From Pseudomonadota bacterium (GTDB lineage: Bacteria > Pseudomonadota > Gammaproteobacteria > Steroidobacterales > Steroidobacteraceae): a stretch of 60,062 bases of DNA. The notes under the pieces are model-generated. The model saw nothing but the letters and a program-made list of their open reading frames with translations. It was not told the origin of the DNA and searched no databases. Below are positions 37,601 through 45,933 of this stretch, in pieces. The stretch's first letter is position 1, and each line of letters starts with the position of its first letter. The stretch covers positions 1-60,062 of the forward strand of contig CAUJIK010000096.1 of assembly GCA_963205255.1 (NCBI GenBank), read 5' to 3'. A program made the position numbers and the translations under genes.

Positions 37601-40250
37601 TGAGGCTGCCGATCTCCACCGTGTGGTCCTCGTCGGTGCGCAGCATGCCGCGCGCCACATCGCCCTGCGGCAGCTTCAGGCCGACGAAGCGCGCAAAGTG
37701 CGCGTAGCTGCGTGAATCGTTGTGGATGCTGAACGCGCCGCCGCGCTCGAACACCCGCGTGGTCAGATGGGCGCTGAGCATGCCCGGCGGCTGCACCGCC
37801 AGATCCAGCGCCTGCTCGAAGCGCGCGCGACCCGTCGCATCGAGCTCGCCCGCGAAGATCGTCCCCGGCTCCATGCGGAACTCGCGCGCCGGATCATCGA
37901 ACACATAGTCGGTGAAGCGCTGGAAGCGCGTGACCTGCGGCCGCAGCTGCAGGCTCACATCCGCCTTCAGGCCAGCCGCCGAAGCGCCGGTGAGCCACTC
38001 GGAGACGATGCCGCCGCGCAAAGGCGTGCCCGCGCCGAGCACGCCTTCCGGCAGATCCAGCTCGATCTTCAGCCGGTTGGGCATCACGGTCTCGACCTTC
38101 AGCGTCTTGCGGAAGGTCGCGCCGCCCAGCGACACCTTCGCCGTCCAGTTGCCCGTGGGCGCATCCGGCGCGGTACGCAGGTCGAAGCGATAGAAGCCAT
38201 CCACCGGCTTCGCGTTCACCACGGTCTGGGCGCTGCGGCCGCGCGGATCGAGCAGCTCCAGCGTGGCCGGATGATCCACAGGCAGCGTACGGTCGCGGTC
38301 ATGCACCACGAAGGTGACGAGCAGCGGATCACCCGGCCGCCACACACCACGCTCGCCATAGATGGCGCCCTTGAGCCCGCGATCCACCGTATCGCCACCG
38401 GTGTCGAAGTGACTCACGGGCAGCGCCTTGCCACTGTTGAGCTTCAGGTAACCACGATCCGATCCGGCCTGTGCGACCAGCAGGAAAGGCGTGCCCGAAG
38501 GCTCGATGGTCGTCATGCCGTTGCGGTCGGTGGAGCCCATGGCAATGACCTGGCCCTGGTAATTGCGCACCGACAGTGACACCTGCGCCGCGGGACGCGC
38601 GCTGCGCAGATCCGTTGCCGTGACCAGCAGCTTGCCGCGCGCATCGGCCTTGGCGAGCAGACCGAGGTTCGAAGCCAGCAGATTGCGCTCGGCACGCGTG
38701 GCGGCCGGGTTGTAGAGGAAGTAGGCCGGCTTGCAGGGATCGCGCCGCTCGTTCCAGCGCGCCTCGTAGTCATATTCCCCGTCCTCATCCTGCGCGACGC
38801 CGAACCAGTCCTCGGAGAAATCCCAGCTGGAGGCCATGGAGGTGTCGCCATCCTCCTGGTCGCGCGGCGGCGCATCGCCGCCAGCGGTCGGAGAAATCTC
38901 CGGCGCACCGGCGCAGGCATAGGCTGAGTCGGCCGGCGTGATCTGCAGCGACAGCTGGAACATGGAACCGGGATAGCGCTTCACCAGCTCGGTCACATCG
39001 AGGTCGTAGCGCTCCCAGCGTCCGGTGCGCGGGCCGGTGAGCGCGACCGTGCGACGCCACAGATAGCGGCCCACGCGACCGATTTCGTAATTGCCCGGCA
39101 GGCTGTTCACCTGCAGGAACTGCGGGATGTTCTCGGGAAAGATGCGCGTGGCCGTCACACGCACCGAGCGCGCGTTGACCACCTCGAAGGGCACGGTGAG
39201 GCGCGGGCCTTCGGGCAGGATCACGCCTTCTCCCACGAAGCGCAGTTGCGGCTTCTCGCTCACCAGCGCGATCTGCCACACCGACTGCGCCTCGAGCCGG
39301 CGGCCACGCGCATTGCGCAGCCCCGGCTCCACAGTGACGGTCACATCGCCGGCAACATTCTCGCCGGGATAGATGATGATGCGGTTGGCATCGATGCGGC
39401 TGGTGAACTGGCCCGCCGAAACACGCAGCAAACCGTTGAGATCCTGCTGCTCATCGAGCGGATCGGAAAACACCACGCGGATCTCGCGCCGCCCGTCTTC
39501 CTCGGCCGCCGTCGCGGCAATGGCATTGAAGCTCGAAGCCGCCGGCACTTCCAGCTCGCGGTTCTGCACTCCCGCGGCGGCGATGGGTTTGCCATCCACC
39601 GCCAGCGTGAGCTTGCCTGCCGCGGCGCCGCGCGCGAGCCCGGTGAGCGCGAACTGATGCTCGCGCCCATCACCCGAATGCGACCAGGTGGCCGCCAGTG
39701 GCGCGGCATCGAGGCGCGCCTGGAGCATGCGCTCGATGCGCGCCCCCTCCTCGGCGTCGGCGGTGATCACGCGACCGGCCAGCATCATGCGCTGGGTATC
39801 GACCGGATCGGTGGCCAGATCATCGAGCGCCACATCGAACTGCGGCGTCTGCACGCGGAAGGCGAAGGTATAAGGCGCAAGATCCGGCGGAACGCCCGCC
39901 AGCCCCTCCGACTTGAGCGTGACGCGATATTCCCGGCCCGGCTCCAGCGGCCGCGCCGGCACCAGCACCAGTTCGCGCGGACCACGAAAGGCGAGCTCCC
40001 CTTCCACGGCGGGAGTGACCTTGAGAAGCGAGGCAGCGGGCCTGTCGCCGCCCACATCGCCGGCAAACAGCACCCGCACCTCGGTGCGGCGCGACACCAC
40101 ACCGCTGGTGTGGCCCACGATCACGCGCGACCAGGTCTCGGCGGCCTGTGGATCCAGCGGCGCCTGGCGCTGGCAGGCCGCCAGCACCAGCAGGCCCAGA
40201 CCAGACAGAACCAGAAGCCGCAGTGCGGAAAGACGGGTATTGATGCGCAT
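34599..40250 (-). CDS. Bacterial alpha-2-macroglobulin lipoprotein (YfhM-like)
   Basis: A giant protein of 1883 residues. It has a lipoprotein signal with lipobox LVLAAC (Cys26) and Gln at +2, which predicts outer-membrane retention facing the periplasm. Repeated macroglobulin beta domains occupy most of the chain, and the bait-region side includes PRFPPVAQLLGPFQLKAGQT. The thioester motif is intact: AYPHGCLEQV, Cys1414 to Gln1417, in the alpha-helical thioester domain (MAQGWQPGQATSAMDQAYRL). Such proteins trap proteases that breach the outer membrane, while the partner PBP1C repairs the wall. It overlaps pbpC by 14 bases. Confidence 0.94.
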   Translation of the reverse strand: MRINTRLSALRLLVLSGLGLLVLAACQRQAPLDPQAAETWSRVIVGHTSGVVSRRTEVRVLFAGDVGGDRPAASLLKVTPAVEGELAFRGPRELVLVPARPLEPGREYRVTLKSEGLAGVPPDLAPYTFAFRVQTPQFDVALDDLATDPVDTQRMMLAGRVITADAEEGARIERMLQARLDAAPLAATWSHSGDGREHQFALTGLARGAAAGKLTLAVDGKPIAAAGVQNRELEVPAASSFNAIAATAAEEDGRREIRVVFSDPLDEQQDLNGLLRVSAGQFTSRIDANRIIIYPGENVAGDVTVTVEPGLRNARGRRLEAQSVWQIALVSEKPQLRFVGEGVILPEGPRLTVPFEVVNARSVRVTATRIFPENIPQFLQVNSLPGNYEIGRVGRYLWRRTVALTGPRTGRWERYDLDVTELVKRYPGSMFQLSLQITPADSAYACAGAPEISPTAGGDAPPRDQEDGDTSMASSWDFSEDWFGVAQDEDGEYDYEARWNERRDPCKPAYFLYNPAATRAERNLLASNLGLLAKADARGKLLVTATDLRSARPAAQVSLSVRNYQGQVIAMGSTDRNGMTTIEPSGTPFLLVAQAGSDRGYLKLNSGKALPVSHFDTGGDTVDRGLKGAIYGERGVWRPGDPLLVTFVVHDRDRTLPVDHPATLELLDPRGRSAQTVVNAKPVDGFYRFDLRTAPDAPTGNWTAKVSLGGATFRKTLKVETVMPNRLKIELDLPEGVLGAGTPLRGGIVSEWLTGASAAGLKADVSLQLRPQVTRFQRFTDYVFDDPAREFRMEPGTIFAGELDATGRARFEQALDLAVQPPGMLSAHLTTRVFERGGAFSIHNDSRSYAHFARFVGLKLPQGDVARGMLRTDEDHTVEIGSLTAQGQPVAVRNLKVTLYKVEWRWWWDRSEESLADYVARQASALISEDAVSTDAEGRGSWKLRVNYPQWGRYLLRVCDAQGGHCAGRTFYIDWPSWAGREREQSGPAATMLNLTADKASYQVGETAVIQLPESSQGRALVTVENGSSILDARWVEPVAGNTRVNIPVTAAMTPNAYVSVTLVQPHEGKSNDRPIRLYGVLPLLVADDATHLKPVLQAADEWRPESKVSVKVSEAQGKPMTYTLAVVDEGLLSLTGFRTPDLHQEFFRREALGVRTWDLFDEVIGAYGASLERLLALGGSDGAAADAANQPQSRFPPVAQLLGPFQLKAGQTQEQEVQLPRYVGAVRVMVVAGSNAGKPASFGSAEKQVYVRQPLMILPTMPRVVGPGEEIAVPVSVFAMNDSVRDVRLSIQPDGMFEVVGSNSTALRFERTGDQLGMLHLRAGGRLGASTVKFAAVSGQNRAEAEIHIEVRSPNPPTTRLVTQLIEAGQSWNTDVRLHGLPGTNHVTLEVSALPPLNLEERLRYLIAYPHGCLEQVVSAVFPQLFVGALVKLDPERTRQVEDNVRAGIERLRAFQLGNGGFSYWPGGSGGFASGPLSGYQSWSTTWAGHFLVEAERQGYSVPASMRAGLLRNLRSMAQGWQPGQATSAMDQAYRLYVLARAGQPEVGAMNRLRELRELGTVERWMLASSYQLAGLADAARGLASGDPLAVRAGEGTDYTFGSALRDHAVVLQALVITGQLDRALPVIRAISDEMATDRWHSTQSVAWSLLAMSQLVGAQQDGPFTFGQTLGTRATNVSSSNPVYQTTLTDIPQGGQALRVANTSQGPLFATLAVRGTPPAGEEGAVQNGLLLRVNYSDAQGQPVDVTRLPQGADVIVDLAVENLTRQPIDHIALTQIVPSGWEIHNERLAGDEMRGERDGARGGIDGRPAATAPRTDHVDIRDDRVMQYFRLRPGETIRFQTRVNAAYSGRYYLPGVQVEAMYDASKQARSAGRWTEVVAP

Positions 40251-40338
40251 GCGCAGGGAGTCTAGCAGCGGCCAGACTCCCCAGAACTGCCCGTCAGACC
40301 CAGGCGGCCCGCCCCGCGGTCAGGCGCGGGGGCGGCCC

Positions 40339-40797
40339 TTACTCCGCAGCGGCCCCGGCCAGTTCCGCGGCCTTGGCGGGCATGTACTTGTTGTGGCAGG
40401 AGTCGCAGGCGTTGTAGAGCTCGTCGCCCGCCTCCGTCACGCCATCCACATCATGCTTCTGCGCCGCCTCCGCCGCTGCCCGGGCGTACTTGATCATCTC
40501 GTGGGTCATCTCGGTCCAGTCCGCCTGCTGCGGATTGCGCGACCCGGTGAGCAGCAGATTGCCGGACTCGGCCACCATCAGCGCATTGGCGGCCACACGC
40601 TCCCACGCGGCATCATCGGCCGGCGTCTCGTTGCCCACGCCCCAGACCACATCCGTGGCGGGAATGGTGAGCCCCAGCATCACCTGTCTGGCCGTGGCGA
40701 AAGATTCAAGCGCCGGGGCGGCAGGGGCTGCTGCCTCACGCGCGGAACAGCCGGCAAGCACGAGAGCGGCAAGGCCGCAGAACAACATCCGGTTCAT
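40339..40797 (-). CDS. Cytochrome c-type lipoprotein (CxxCH)
   Basis: A 152-residue protein from ATG 40797, with a GGGGAAG ribosome site; a GTG just upstream is an alternative. The signal has lipobox LVLAGC. The mature part is helical (WERVAANALMVAESGNLLLT, WTEMTHEMIKYARAAAEAAQ) and carries one haem-binding motif near its C terminus, CDSCHNKYMP. The layout, helices first and CxxCH last, resembles cytochrome c' / c556-like four-helix proteins. The redox partner is unknown. It follows the alpha/beta-hydrolase gene by 24 bases on the same strand. Confidence 0.85.
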   Translation of the reverse strand: MNRMLFCGLAALVLAGCSAREAAAPAAPALESFATARQVMLGLTIPATDVVWGVGNETPADDAAWERVAANALMVAESGNLLLTGSRNPQQADWTEMTHEMIKYARAAAEAAQKHDVDGVTEAGDELYNACDSCHNKYMPAKAAELAGAAAE

Positions 40798-40821
40798 CAC
40801 TCTTCCCCTTTCGGTTCCGCA

Positions 40822-42285
40822 TCAGAATGCGGGCACCGCCTTTGCCAACGAAGCCTTCAGCGCCGCGGCGTCCTCAGGTGTCAGTCGTCGCGCCTGCACG
40901 GCTGCATCGACCGCGGCCTGGAACCGCCGCAGGTATTCGCCGCGGCTGCCATGAAGCTGCTTGAGCTTCGACCCATCATAGCGCTGCACCGAACCTGCCA
41001 GCGAGCATGGGTAATGAGAAGCAGCATCATTCGCGTAGACCGCCAGCGGCAGCTCGATCTGCGGCAGACGCCAGCCACCGCGCACATTGCCGCTGTCATC
41101 ACGCAACGGCATGCCGGAAGAATCCGTCTCGATGCGCGGTTCACGATTCATCGGCGTGCCGGCAGCGAGCCGCTCGTGGTATTGCCGCCAGATCGCATTC
41201 AGCGCCAGGTCCAGAGGGAAATCGTTGCGCGGCTCGGCGCAGCGCGGCTCATCAGCATCGAAACCGGCAATGGCAAGATCCGCCGCGGCCGGCTGCCCGG
41301 CAGGCAATGCCGGATGCGCTGAGCCTGCGATTTCGTAGCGGCGATATTCATCGCCGGCATCGTCGCTGTCATCGCGGGGTGATGTCCTCTGCCGGCCCAC
41401 GTCGGCCTGCGTCATCACCGCCACGAACGGGACATCACGCGGCAGCACCGCATGCCGGGCATCCCCTTCGGCCAGAGGCGCCGCGCACCCACTGATGGGC
41501 GCACTGAGCGGCTCACTGGCCGCGACCAGAAAGCCGTCATACACCGGCCCGCCACCACCCAGCCTCAACTGCTCATGCAGGGCGTTGGCGTAGGTCACCA
41601 CCTGATTGCCCGCCTGCGAATAGCCCGCGACGATGAGCTGGCGCGGCTCGAACAGCAGCAGCGGATTCTCCTTGCTCGAACTGCGCAGCAGGGCGCCCGT
41701 CTGGGCGATGATGTCCCAGGCGAGATCGCTGTGCGCGGTGGCCGGCGTGCAATCCGCCGGCTGCGCCGGCGCGACGGCCAGCGCGGCATAGCGCACCGGA
41801 TCGAAGCGCTGCAATGCCGCCACCGCATCGGGCATCAGCGTCACGCCCACCCATACATCGCCGCGCGCCAGGAAATACGCATGGGACAGACCCCACAGCG
41901 GCGCGCTGTCGTAACCCTGCGCGGCATCGAGCAGCTCGACGATGACACGGCCGCTGAAGCGCCGCGCCTCCGACGGACGACGCAGCAACAACCGCGTGGT
42001 GTACGGCGCGCCAGCCTCGCTCGCCGTCACCGGATCCGCGGGCGTCGCGCCCCAGCCGTAGAGGCTGGCAAGACCGCTGATCACGAACTCCTCTTCGACA
42101 TAGGAGGCCGCGGCCAGATTCACCGGCTGCGCCGCCTGGCCCGCGGCCAGGAAGGGCCGGTTGGTGGCGCTGCTGGCGACAGGCAACGCGCGCGGAGTGG
42201 CAACCAGCCCGGAGGCAACCTGGGCCATGGCCGGTGGGGCGGCAAGCATGGCGCAGAGCATCAGCAATGAGAGGATGAAGCGCAT
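40822..42285 (-). CDS. Exported alpha/beta-hydrolase domain protein
   Basis: A 487-residue protein with a Sec signal ending AAPPAMAQ. The nucleophile elbow is LIVAGYSQAGNQVVTYANAL (Ser in GYSQAG), placed where the alpha/beta-hydrolase fold expects it. SGRVIVELLDAAQGYDSAPL and AYFLARGDVWVGVTL match the uncharacterised exported 'alpha/beta hydrolase domain' family. The substrate is unknown. It heads a unit with the cytochrome lipoprotein and is divergent from the OPT transporter, with 55 bases between the starts. Confidence 0.8.
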   Translation of the reverse strand: MRFILSLLMLCAMLAAPPAMAQVASGLVATPRALPVASSATNRPFLAAGQAAQPVNLAAASYVEEEFVISGLASLYGWGATPADPVTASEAGAPYTTRLLLRRPSEARRFSGRVIVELLDAAQGYDSAPLWGLSHAYFLARGDVWVGVTLMPDAVAALQRFDPVRYAALAVAPAQPADCTPATAHSDLAWDIIAQTGALLRSSSKENPLLLFEPRQLIVAGYSQAGNQVVTYANALHEQLRLGGGGPVYDGFLVAASEPLSAPISGCAAPLAEGDARHAVLPRDVPFVAVMTQADVGRQRTSPRDDSDDAGDEYRRYEIAGSAHPALPAGQPAAADLAIAGFDADEPRCAEPRNDFPLDLALNAIWRQYHERLAAGTPMNREPRIETDSSGMPLRDDSGNVRGGWRLPQIELPLAVYANDAASHYPCSLAGSVQRYDGSKLKQLHGSRGEYLRRFQAAVDAAVQARRLTPEDAAALKASLAKAVPAF

Positions 42286-42340
42286 TTTTCGATTCTACCG
42301 GACTGGCTGGCCCCCTGAGCCTGGGTTAGGCTCCGCTCGC

Positions 42341-44605
42341 ATGACACCCGAACGCATGCCGCACACGGCCTACATCCCGGCCCGGACGTCCCTGCCCGAG
42401 ATGACGTTGCGCGCGGTGGTCACCGGCGCCATTCTGGGCATCATCTTCGGCGCCTCCTCCCTTTATCTGGTGCTGAAGGTGGGCCTCACCGTCAGCGCCT
42501 CTATTCCGGTGGCGGTGATCTCCATCACGCTGTTCCGGCTGCTGTCCAAGTTCCGGGTGCGCGACGCCAGCATCCTCGAACACAACATCGTGCAGACCAC
42601 GGGCAGCGCCGGCGAATCCATCGCCTTCGGCGTGGGCGTCACGATGCCCGCCATCCTGATCCTCGGCTTCGATCTGGAGCTCACGCGCGTGCTCATCGTC
42701 GCGGTGCTGGGCGGCCTGCTCGGCATCCTGATGATGATTCCGCTGCGCCGCGCGCTGATCGTGAACCAGCATGGCTTCCTCAAGTATCCGGAAGGCACCG
42801 CCTGCGCCGAAGTGCTCAAGGCCGGCGTATCGGAAGAATCGCGCGCCGCGGCTGATCCGGCCGCCACCGGCGCGCACCACAGCGGCATCAGCGCGCGCAC
42901 CATCTTCACCGGCTTCGGCATCGGCCTTGCGTACAAGGCGCTGAATGTCGCCTTCAAAGGCTGGCGCGACGTGACCGGCATGAGTTTCGGCGCGCCGCTC
43001 AAGGGCGGTTCGGTGGCCGGCGAGGTCTCGCCCGAGCTGCTGGGCGTGGGCTACATCATCGGCCCGCGCGTGGCCGGCATGATGGTGGCTGGCGGCGTGC
43101 TCACCTACCTGCTGCTGATCCCGGTGGTGCTGTTCTTCGGCGCGCAGATCCCCGAGGCCATCGCGCCCGGCACCAAGCCCATCGGCCAGATGTCGCCCGG
43201 CGATGTGCGCGATGCCTACATCCTCTACATCGGCGCCGGCGCCGTGGCCACGGCCGGCATCATCACACTGATACGCAGCATTCCCCTCATCACCCACAGC
43301 ATCCGCGCCGGCGTCGGCGACATCGCCGCGGCGCGCAACGGCACCGCCAGCCGCGACCGCCGCGATCAGGACCTGTCGGTGAAATTCGTCGGCATCGGCG
43401 TCATCGTGCTGCTGACGCTGATCCTGCTGGCGCCGTCGCTGCACATGAACCTGGTCGGCGCGCTGCTGATTCTGGTGTTCGGCGCGCTGTTCGTGACCGT
43501 GTCGTCGCGGCTCACCGGCGAGATCGGCTCCAGCTCCAACCCCATCTCGGGCATGACCATCGCCACGCTGATGCTCACCTGCCTCGTGTTCCTCATCGTC
43601 GGCTGGACCGGCGGCGCGTGGTATGTCACCGCGCTTTCCGTGGGCGGCATCGTCTGCATCGCCGCCTCCAATGGCGGCACTACTTCGCAGGACCTCAAGA
43701 CCGGTTTCCTCGTGGGCGCCACGCCGCGGCTGCAGCAGATCTCCATCCTCATCGGCGCCTTCGCCTCGGCGCTGCTGATGGGGCCGATCCTGATGAAGCT
43801 GAACGAGAACGCCACGGTGTACGTGCCGGTGGCCGAGGTTGCGCCGCAGGGGCTTTCCATCGATGTCGGCACGCTGGGCGACAAGCGCGAATCGCTGCGC
43901 GGCACGCAGGCGCAAGACGATAGCGGCAGCTACCGCGTCTGGCACAAGACCGACCTTGCCGGCGGCCCCGCCGGCAAGTACCTGGTGAACGATGCCGGCC
44001 AGGCCGTGTGGCTGGTGGACCCGGGCATCAATGGCGTGCACGACCGCCGGCCCGACGGCACCGAGGTGCGCAAGTTCGATGCGCCCAAGGCCACGCTGGT
44101 GTCCTACATCATCAAGGGCATCCTGGACCGCGAGCTGCCCTGGGAGCTGATCCTGTTCGGCGCGATGATCTCGCTGGTGATGGAGCTGGCCGGGGTGCCG
44201 TCGCTGGCCTTCACCGTGGGCGTGTACCTGCCCATCTCCACCACCACACCCATTTTCGTCGGCGGCATGATCCGCTGGCTGATGGACCGGCGCATGCGCC
44301 GCGAGCCGGCCATGGCGAAGCTCAGCGAGCCCGAATTCACCGCGGTCACCGACCGCGCGCCCGGCGTGCTATTCGCGTCGGGCTATATCGCCGGCGGCGC
44401 GATCGCCGGCATCCTCATCGCCTTCCTGGCGGGCGTGCTGGGCAATTTCGACGCCGCGCTGCAGCGCTGGGCCACGGCACACAACCCGTTCTTCGCCGGC
44501 CCCTGGGCGGACCTGCTGTCGCTACTGCCCTTTGCGGTGCTGGTGCTGCTGCTGTGGCTGGTGGCCCGGGGCAGCTGGCTGCGTGGAGGCGACAAACCGG
44601 ACTGA
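42341..44605 (+). CDS. OPT family oligopeptide transporter
   Basis: A 754-residue integral membrane protein from ATG 42341; upstream in-frame codons lie inside the divergent hydrolase and are not used. The N-terminal GAILGIIFGASSLYLVLKVG and the family blocks VNQHGFLKYPEGTACAEVLK and ASNGGTTSQDLKTGFLVGAT are present, with about 14-16 membrane segments. A soluble insert lies around residues 510-590 (QDDSGSYRVWHKTDLAGGPA). OPT carriers move oligopeptides or metal chelates by proton symport; the substrate here is unknown. Confidence 0.92.
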   Translation: MTPERMPHTAYIPARTSLPEMTLRAVVTGAILGIIFGASSLYLVLKVGLTVSASIPVAVISITLFRLLSKFRVRDASILEHNIVQTTGSAGESIAFGVGVTMPAILILGFDLELTRVLIVAVLGGLLGILMMIPLRRALIVNQHGFLKYPEGTACAEVLKAGVSEESRAAADPAATGAHHSGISARTIFTGFGIGLAYKALNVAFKGWRDVTGMSFGAPLKGGSVAGEVSPELLGVGYIIGPRVAGMMVAGGVLTYLLLIPVVLFFGAQIPEAIAPGTKPIGQMSPGDVRDAYILYIGAGAVATAGIITLIRSIPLITHSIRAGVGDIAAARNGTASRDRRDQDLSVKFVGIGVIVLLTLILLAPSLHMNLVGALLILVFGALFVTVSSRLTGEIGSSSNPISGMTIATLMLTCLVFLIVGWTGGAWYVTALSVGGIVCIAASNGGTTSQDLKTGFLVGATPRLQQISILIGAFASALLMGPILMKLNENATVYVPVAEVAPQGLSIDVGTLGDKRESLRGTQAQDDSGSYRVWHKTDLAGGPAGKYLVNDAGQAVWLVDPGINGVHDRRPDGTEVRKFDAPKATLVSYIIKGILDRELPWELILFGAMISLVMELAGVPSLAFTVGVYLPISTTTPIFVGGMIRWLMDRRMRREPAMAKLSEPEFTAVTDRAPGVLFASGYIAGGAIAGILIAFLAGVLGNFDAALQRWATAHNPFFAGPWADLLSLLPFAVLVLLLWLVARGSWLRGGDKPD

Positions 44606-44686
44606 CCCCACGGCCAGCGGCTTGCGGCAGCGGGCACACAAGGTCTTGTTGTCGGGGTTTTCGGCGCCGCAGCGGGGACAATACAT
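44522..44686 (-). CDS. Zinc-ribbon microprotein
   Basis: A 54-residue protein from ATG 44686, with GGAG 7 bases upstream. It begins MYCPRCGAENPDNKTLCARC, a compact two-CxxC zinc ribbon, then RKPLAVGSVRFVASTQPAAP and a Gln/His-rich tail. The tail overlaps the last 84 bases of the OPT gene on the other strand, so its late codons may be shaped by that gene. Similar zinc ribbons occur at the N terminus of larger membrane proteins. A 13-base palindrome lies just upstream. Function unknown. Confidence 0.65.
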   Translation of the reverse strand: MYCPRCGAENPDNKTLCARCRKPLAVGSVRFVASTQPAAPGHQPQQQHQHRKGQ

Positions 44687-44701
44687 GGCTTGCTCCGTCA
44701 G

Positions 44702-44729
44702 ATGTCCATCTTCCCTGGAAGGTGGACAT
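44702..44729. promoter_or_regulatory. 13-base palindrome upstream of the zinc-ribbon gene
   Basis: ATGTCCATCTTCC (44702-44714) pairs with GGAAGGTGGACAT (44717-44729) around CT, with one T-G pair. It lies 16 bases before the zinc-ribbon ATG, and no T run follows on the - strand, so an operator or leader hairpin is as likely as a terminator. Confidence 0.4.
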
Positions 44730-44794
44730 GCTGACACAGCCCGGCCGGGTAACGGAATCCCGGTTTCTGGCCTTTTCGGCCAGTAATCAGCTCC

Positions 44795-45307
44795 TCACTT
44801 GTCAGCGTGGCGATGCCCGGCCGCCGTGAGCCGGTCGAGCACGCCCAGCATCACCGCCGACACCACGAAGGTGAGGTGGATGATGACGTACCACATGAGC
44901 TTGTCGTTGGGCGTGGTCTGGGCGGACATGAACGCCCGCAGCAGATGGATCGAGGAGATGGCGACGATGGAAGCGGCCACCTTGAGCTTGAGCGTGCCCG
45001 CGTCGAGCTTGCCCAGCCAGCCAAGCTTGTCGCCCTCGCCTTCCATGTCGATCTTCGAGACGAAATTCTCGTAGCCGGAGAACATCACCATCACGATGAG
45101 GCTCGCCACCAGCGAGAGATCGACCAGGGCGAGCAGCGCCAGCACCACCTCGGCCTCGGTCCACACCAGCACATGTGTGAACGTGTGGTAGAGCTCTTGG
45201 AAGAACTTGGCGCCCAGCACCAGCAGCGCAACGGCAAGGCCAAGGTAGATGGGCGCGAGCAGCCAGCGGCTCGCGAACAGGGCGCGTTCGATCTGTCGTT
45301 CAATCAT
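44795..45307 (-). CDS. YqhA/UPF0114 family inner-membrane protein (TIGR00645)
   Basis: A 170-residue protein with four membrane helices: [59 protein letters not shown] and [20 protein letters not shown]. The [20 protein letters not shown] loop is a family hallmark. Function is not established. A small CTGGCC/GGCCAG hairpin (44767-44783) lies beyond its stop. Confidence 0.9.
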   Translation of the reverse strand: MIERQIERALFASRWLLAPIYLGLAVALLVLGAKFFQELYHTFTHVLVWTEAEVVLALLALVDLSLVASLIVMVMFSGYENFVSKIDMEGEGDKLGWLGKLDAGTLKLKVAASIVAISSIHLLRAFMSAQTTPNDKLMWYVIIHLTFVVSAVMLGVLDRLTAAGHRHADK

Positions 45308-45335
45308 CCGCGTATTTTATAGCGTCGGGCGCGGC

Positions 45336-45881
45336 TCAGGCGCCATCGCGCGCGCCGCAGGGCGTTTCCGGCGGCAGGGCAAGGCTCTCGCGCCGGTTCT
45401 CCTGCTCCAGACCTTCCACGCAGCGCTCCAGATGGCTGCGCAGCACCGCCACTTCTTCCGGCTGCAACAGCGAGAGCATCTGTGTCATGACCGGCGCGCC
45501 GGCCGCGCGCGCGCGCGCCAGCCGCTCCGCACCCGCCGGCAGGATGAACCAGCGGTCGGCGCGACGGTTGCGCGGATCGGGCCGCCGCTCGATGCAGCCC
45601 TCGCCTTCGAGGCGCCGCAGCAGCCCCGTCATCGTCTGCGCGGTGACGAACAGCCGCCGCGCCAGCTGTGCTCCGGCCACGCCGGGCTCGTGCCGGATCT
45701 GGTCCAGAGTGACCAGATGGGCAAAGGAAATGTCCGCGTCGCGGCGCAGCCGCAGGTCCACCAGATGGCGAAACAGATGCATCAGCCGCTTGAGCAGATA
45801 GCCGATCTGCTCTTCTGGCGCGCGCGGCGCGGGTTGCGCAGAAGGCGCCGCGTGGGCCGGGACATGTCTTGTTACATTCAT
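45336..45881 (-). CDS. MarR-family transcriptional regulator
   Basis: A 181-residue winged-helix protein. The DNA-binding part is HLVTLDQIRHEPGVAGAQLA, RRLFVTAQTMTGLLRRLEGE, and the wing GCIERRPDPRNRRADRWFIL. N- and C-terminal helices form the dimer. It is divergent from an RND efflux operon, and two palindromes sit between the start codons, so it is inferred to repress both itself and the pump until a ligand binds. Confidence 0.9.
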   Translation of the reverse strand: MNVTRHVPAHAAPSAQPAPRAPEEQIGYLLKRLMHLFRHLVDLRLRRDADISFAHLVTLDQIRHEPGVAGAQLARRLFVTAQTMTGLLRRLEGEGCIERRPDPRNRRADRWFILPAGAERLARARAAGAPVMTQMLSLLQPEEVAVLRSHLERCVEGLEQENRRESLALPPETPCGARDGA

Positions 45882-45917
45882 CAGGATGCTGATAATATAT
45901 CAGCTGCCTGATATCAG
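45869..45917 (+). promoter_or_regulatory. RND pump promoter with two MarR-type palindromes
   Basis: A promoter TTGTTA (45869-45874), 16-base spacer, GATAAT (45891-45896) overlaps the palindrome CTGATAATATATCAG (45889-45903). A second perfect palindrome CTGATATCAG lies at 45908-45917. The shared half-site CTGATA suggests one dimeric repressor binding twice, most simply the divergent MarR protein. Confidence 0.65.
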
Positions 45918-45933
45918 ACAAGCCGGATTTCCC

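Noticed and set aside
42326-44041. 571-codon open frame on the - strand
   Set aside because: Antisense to the OPT transporter; His/Asp/Gly-rich shadow translation.
45886-45933. Upstream ATG start for the RND adaptor
   Set aside because: It lies inside the palindromic operator, lacks a ribosome site, and would push the lipoprotein signal away from the N terminus.
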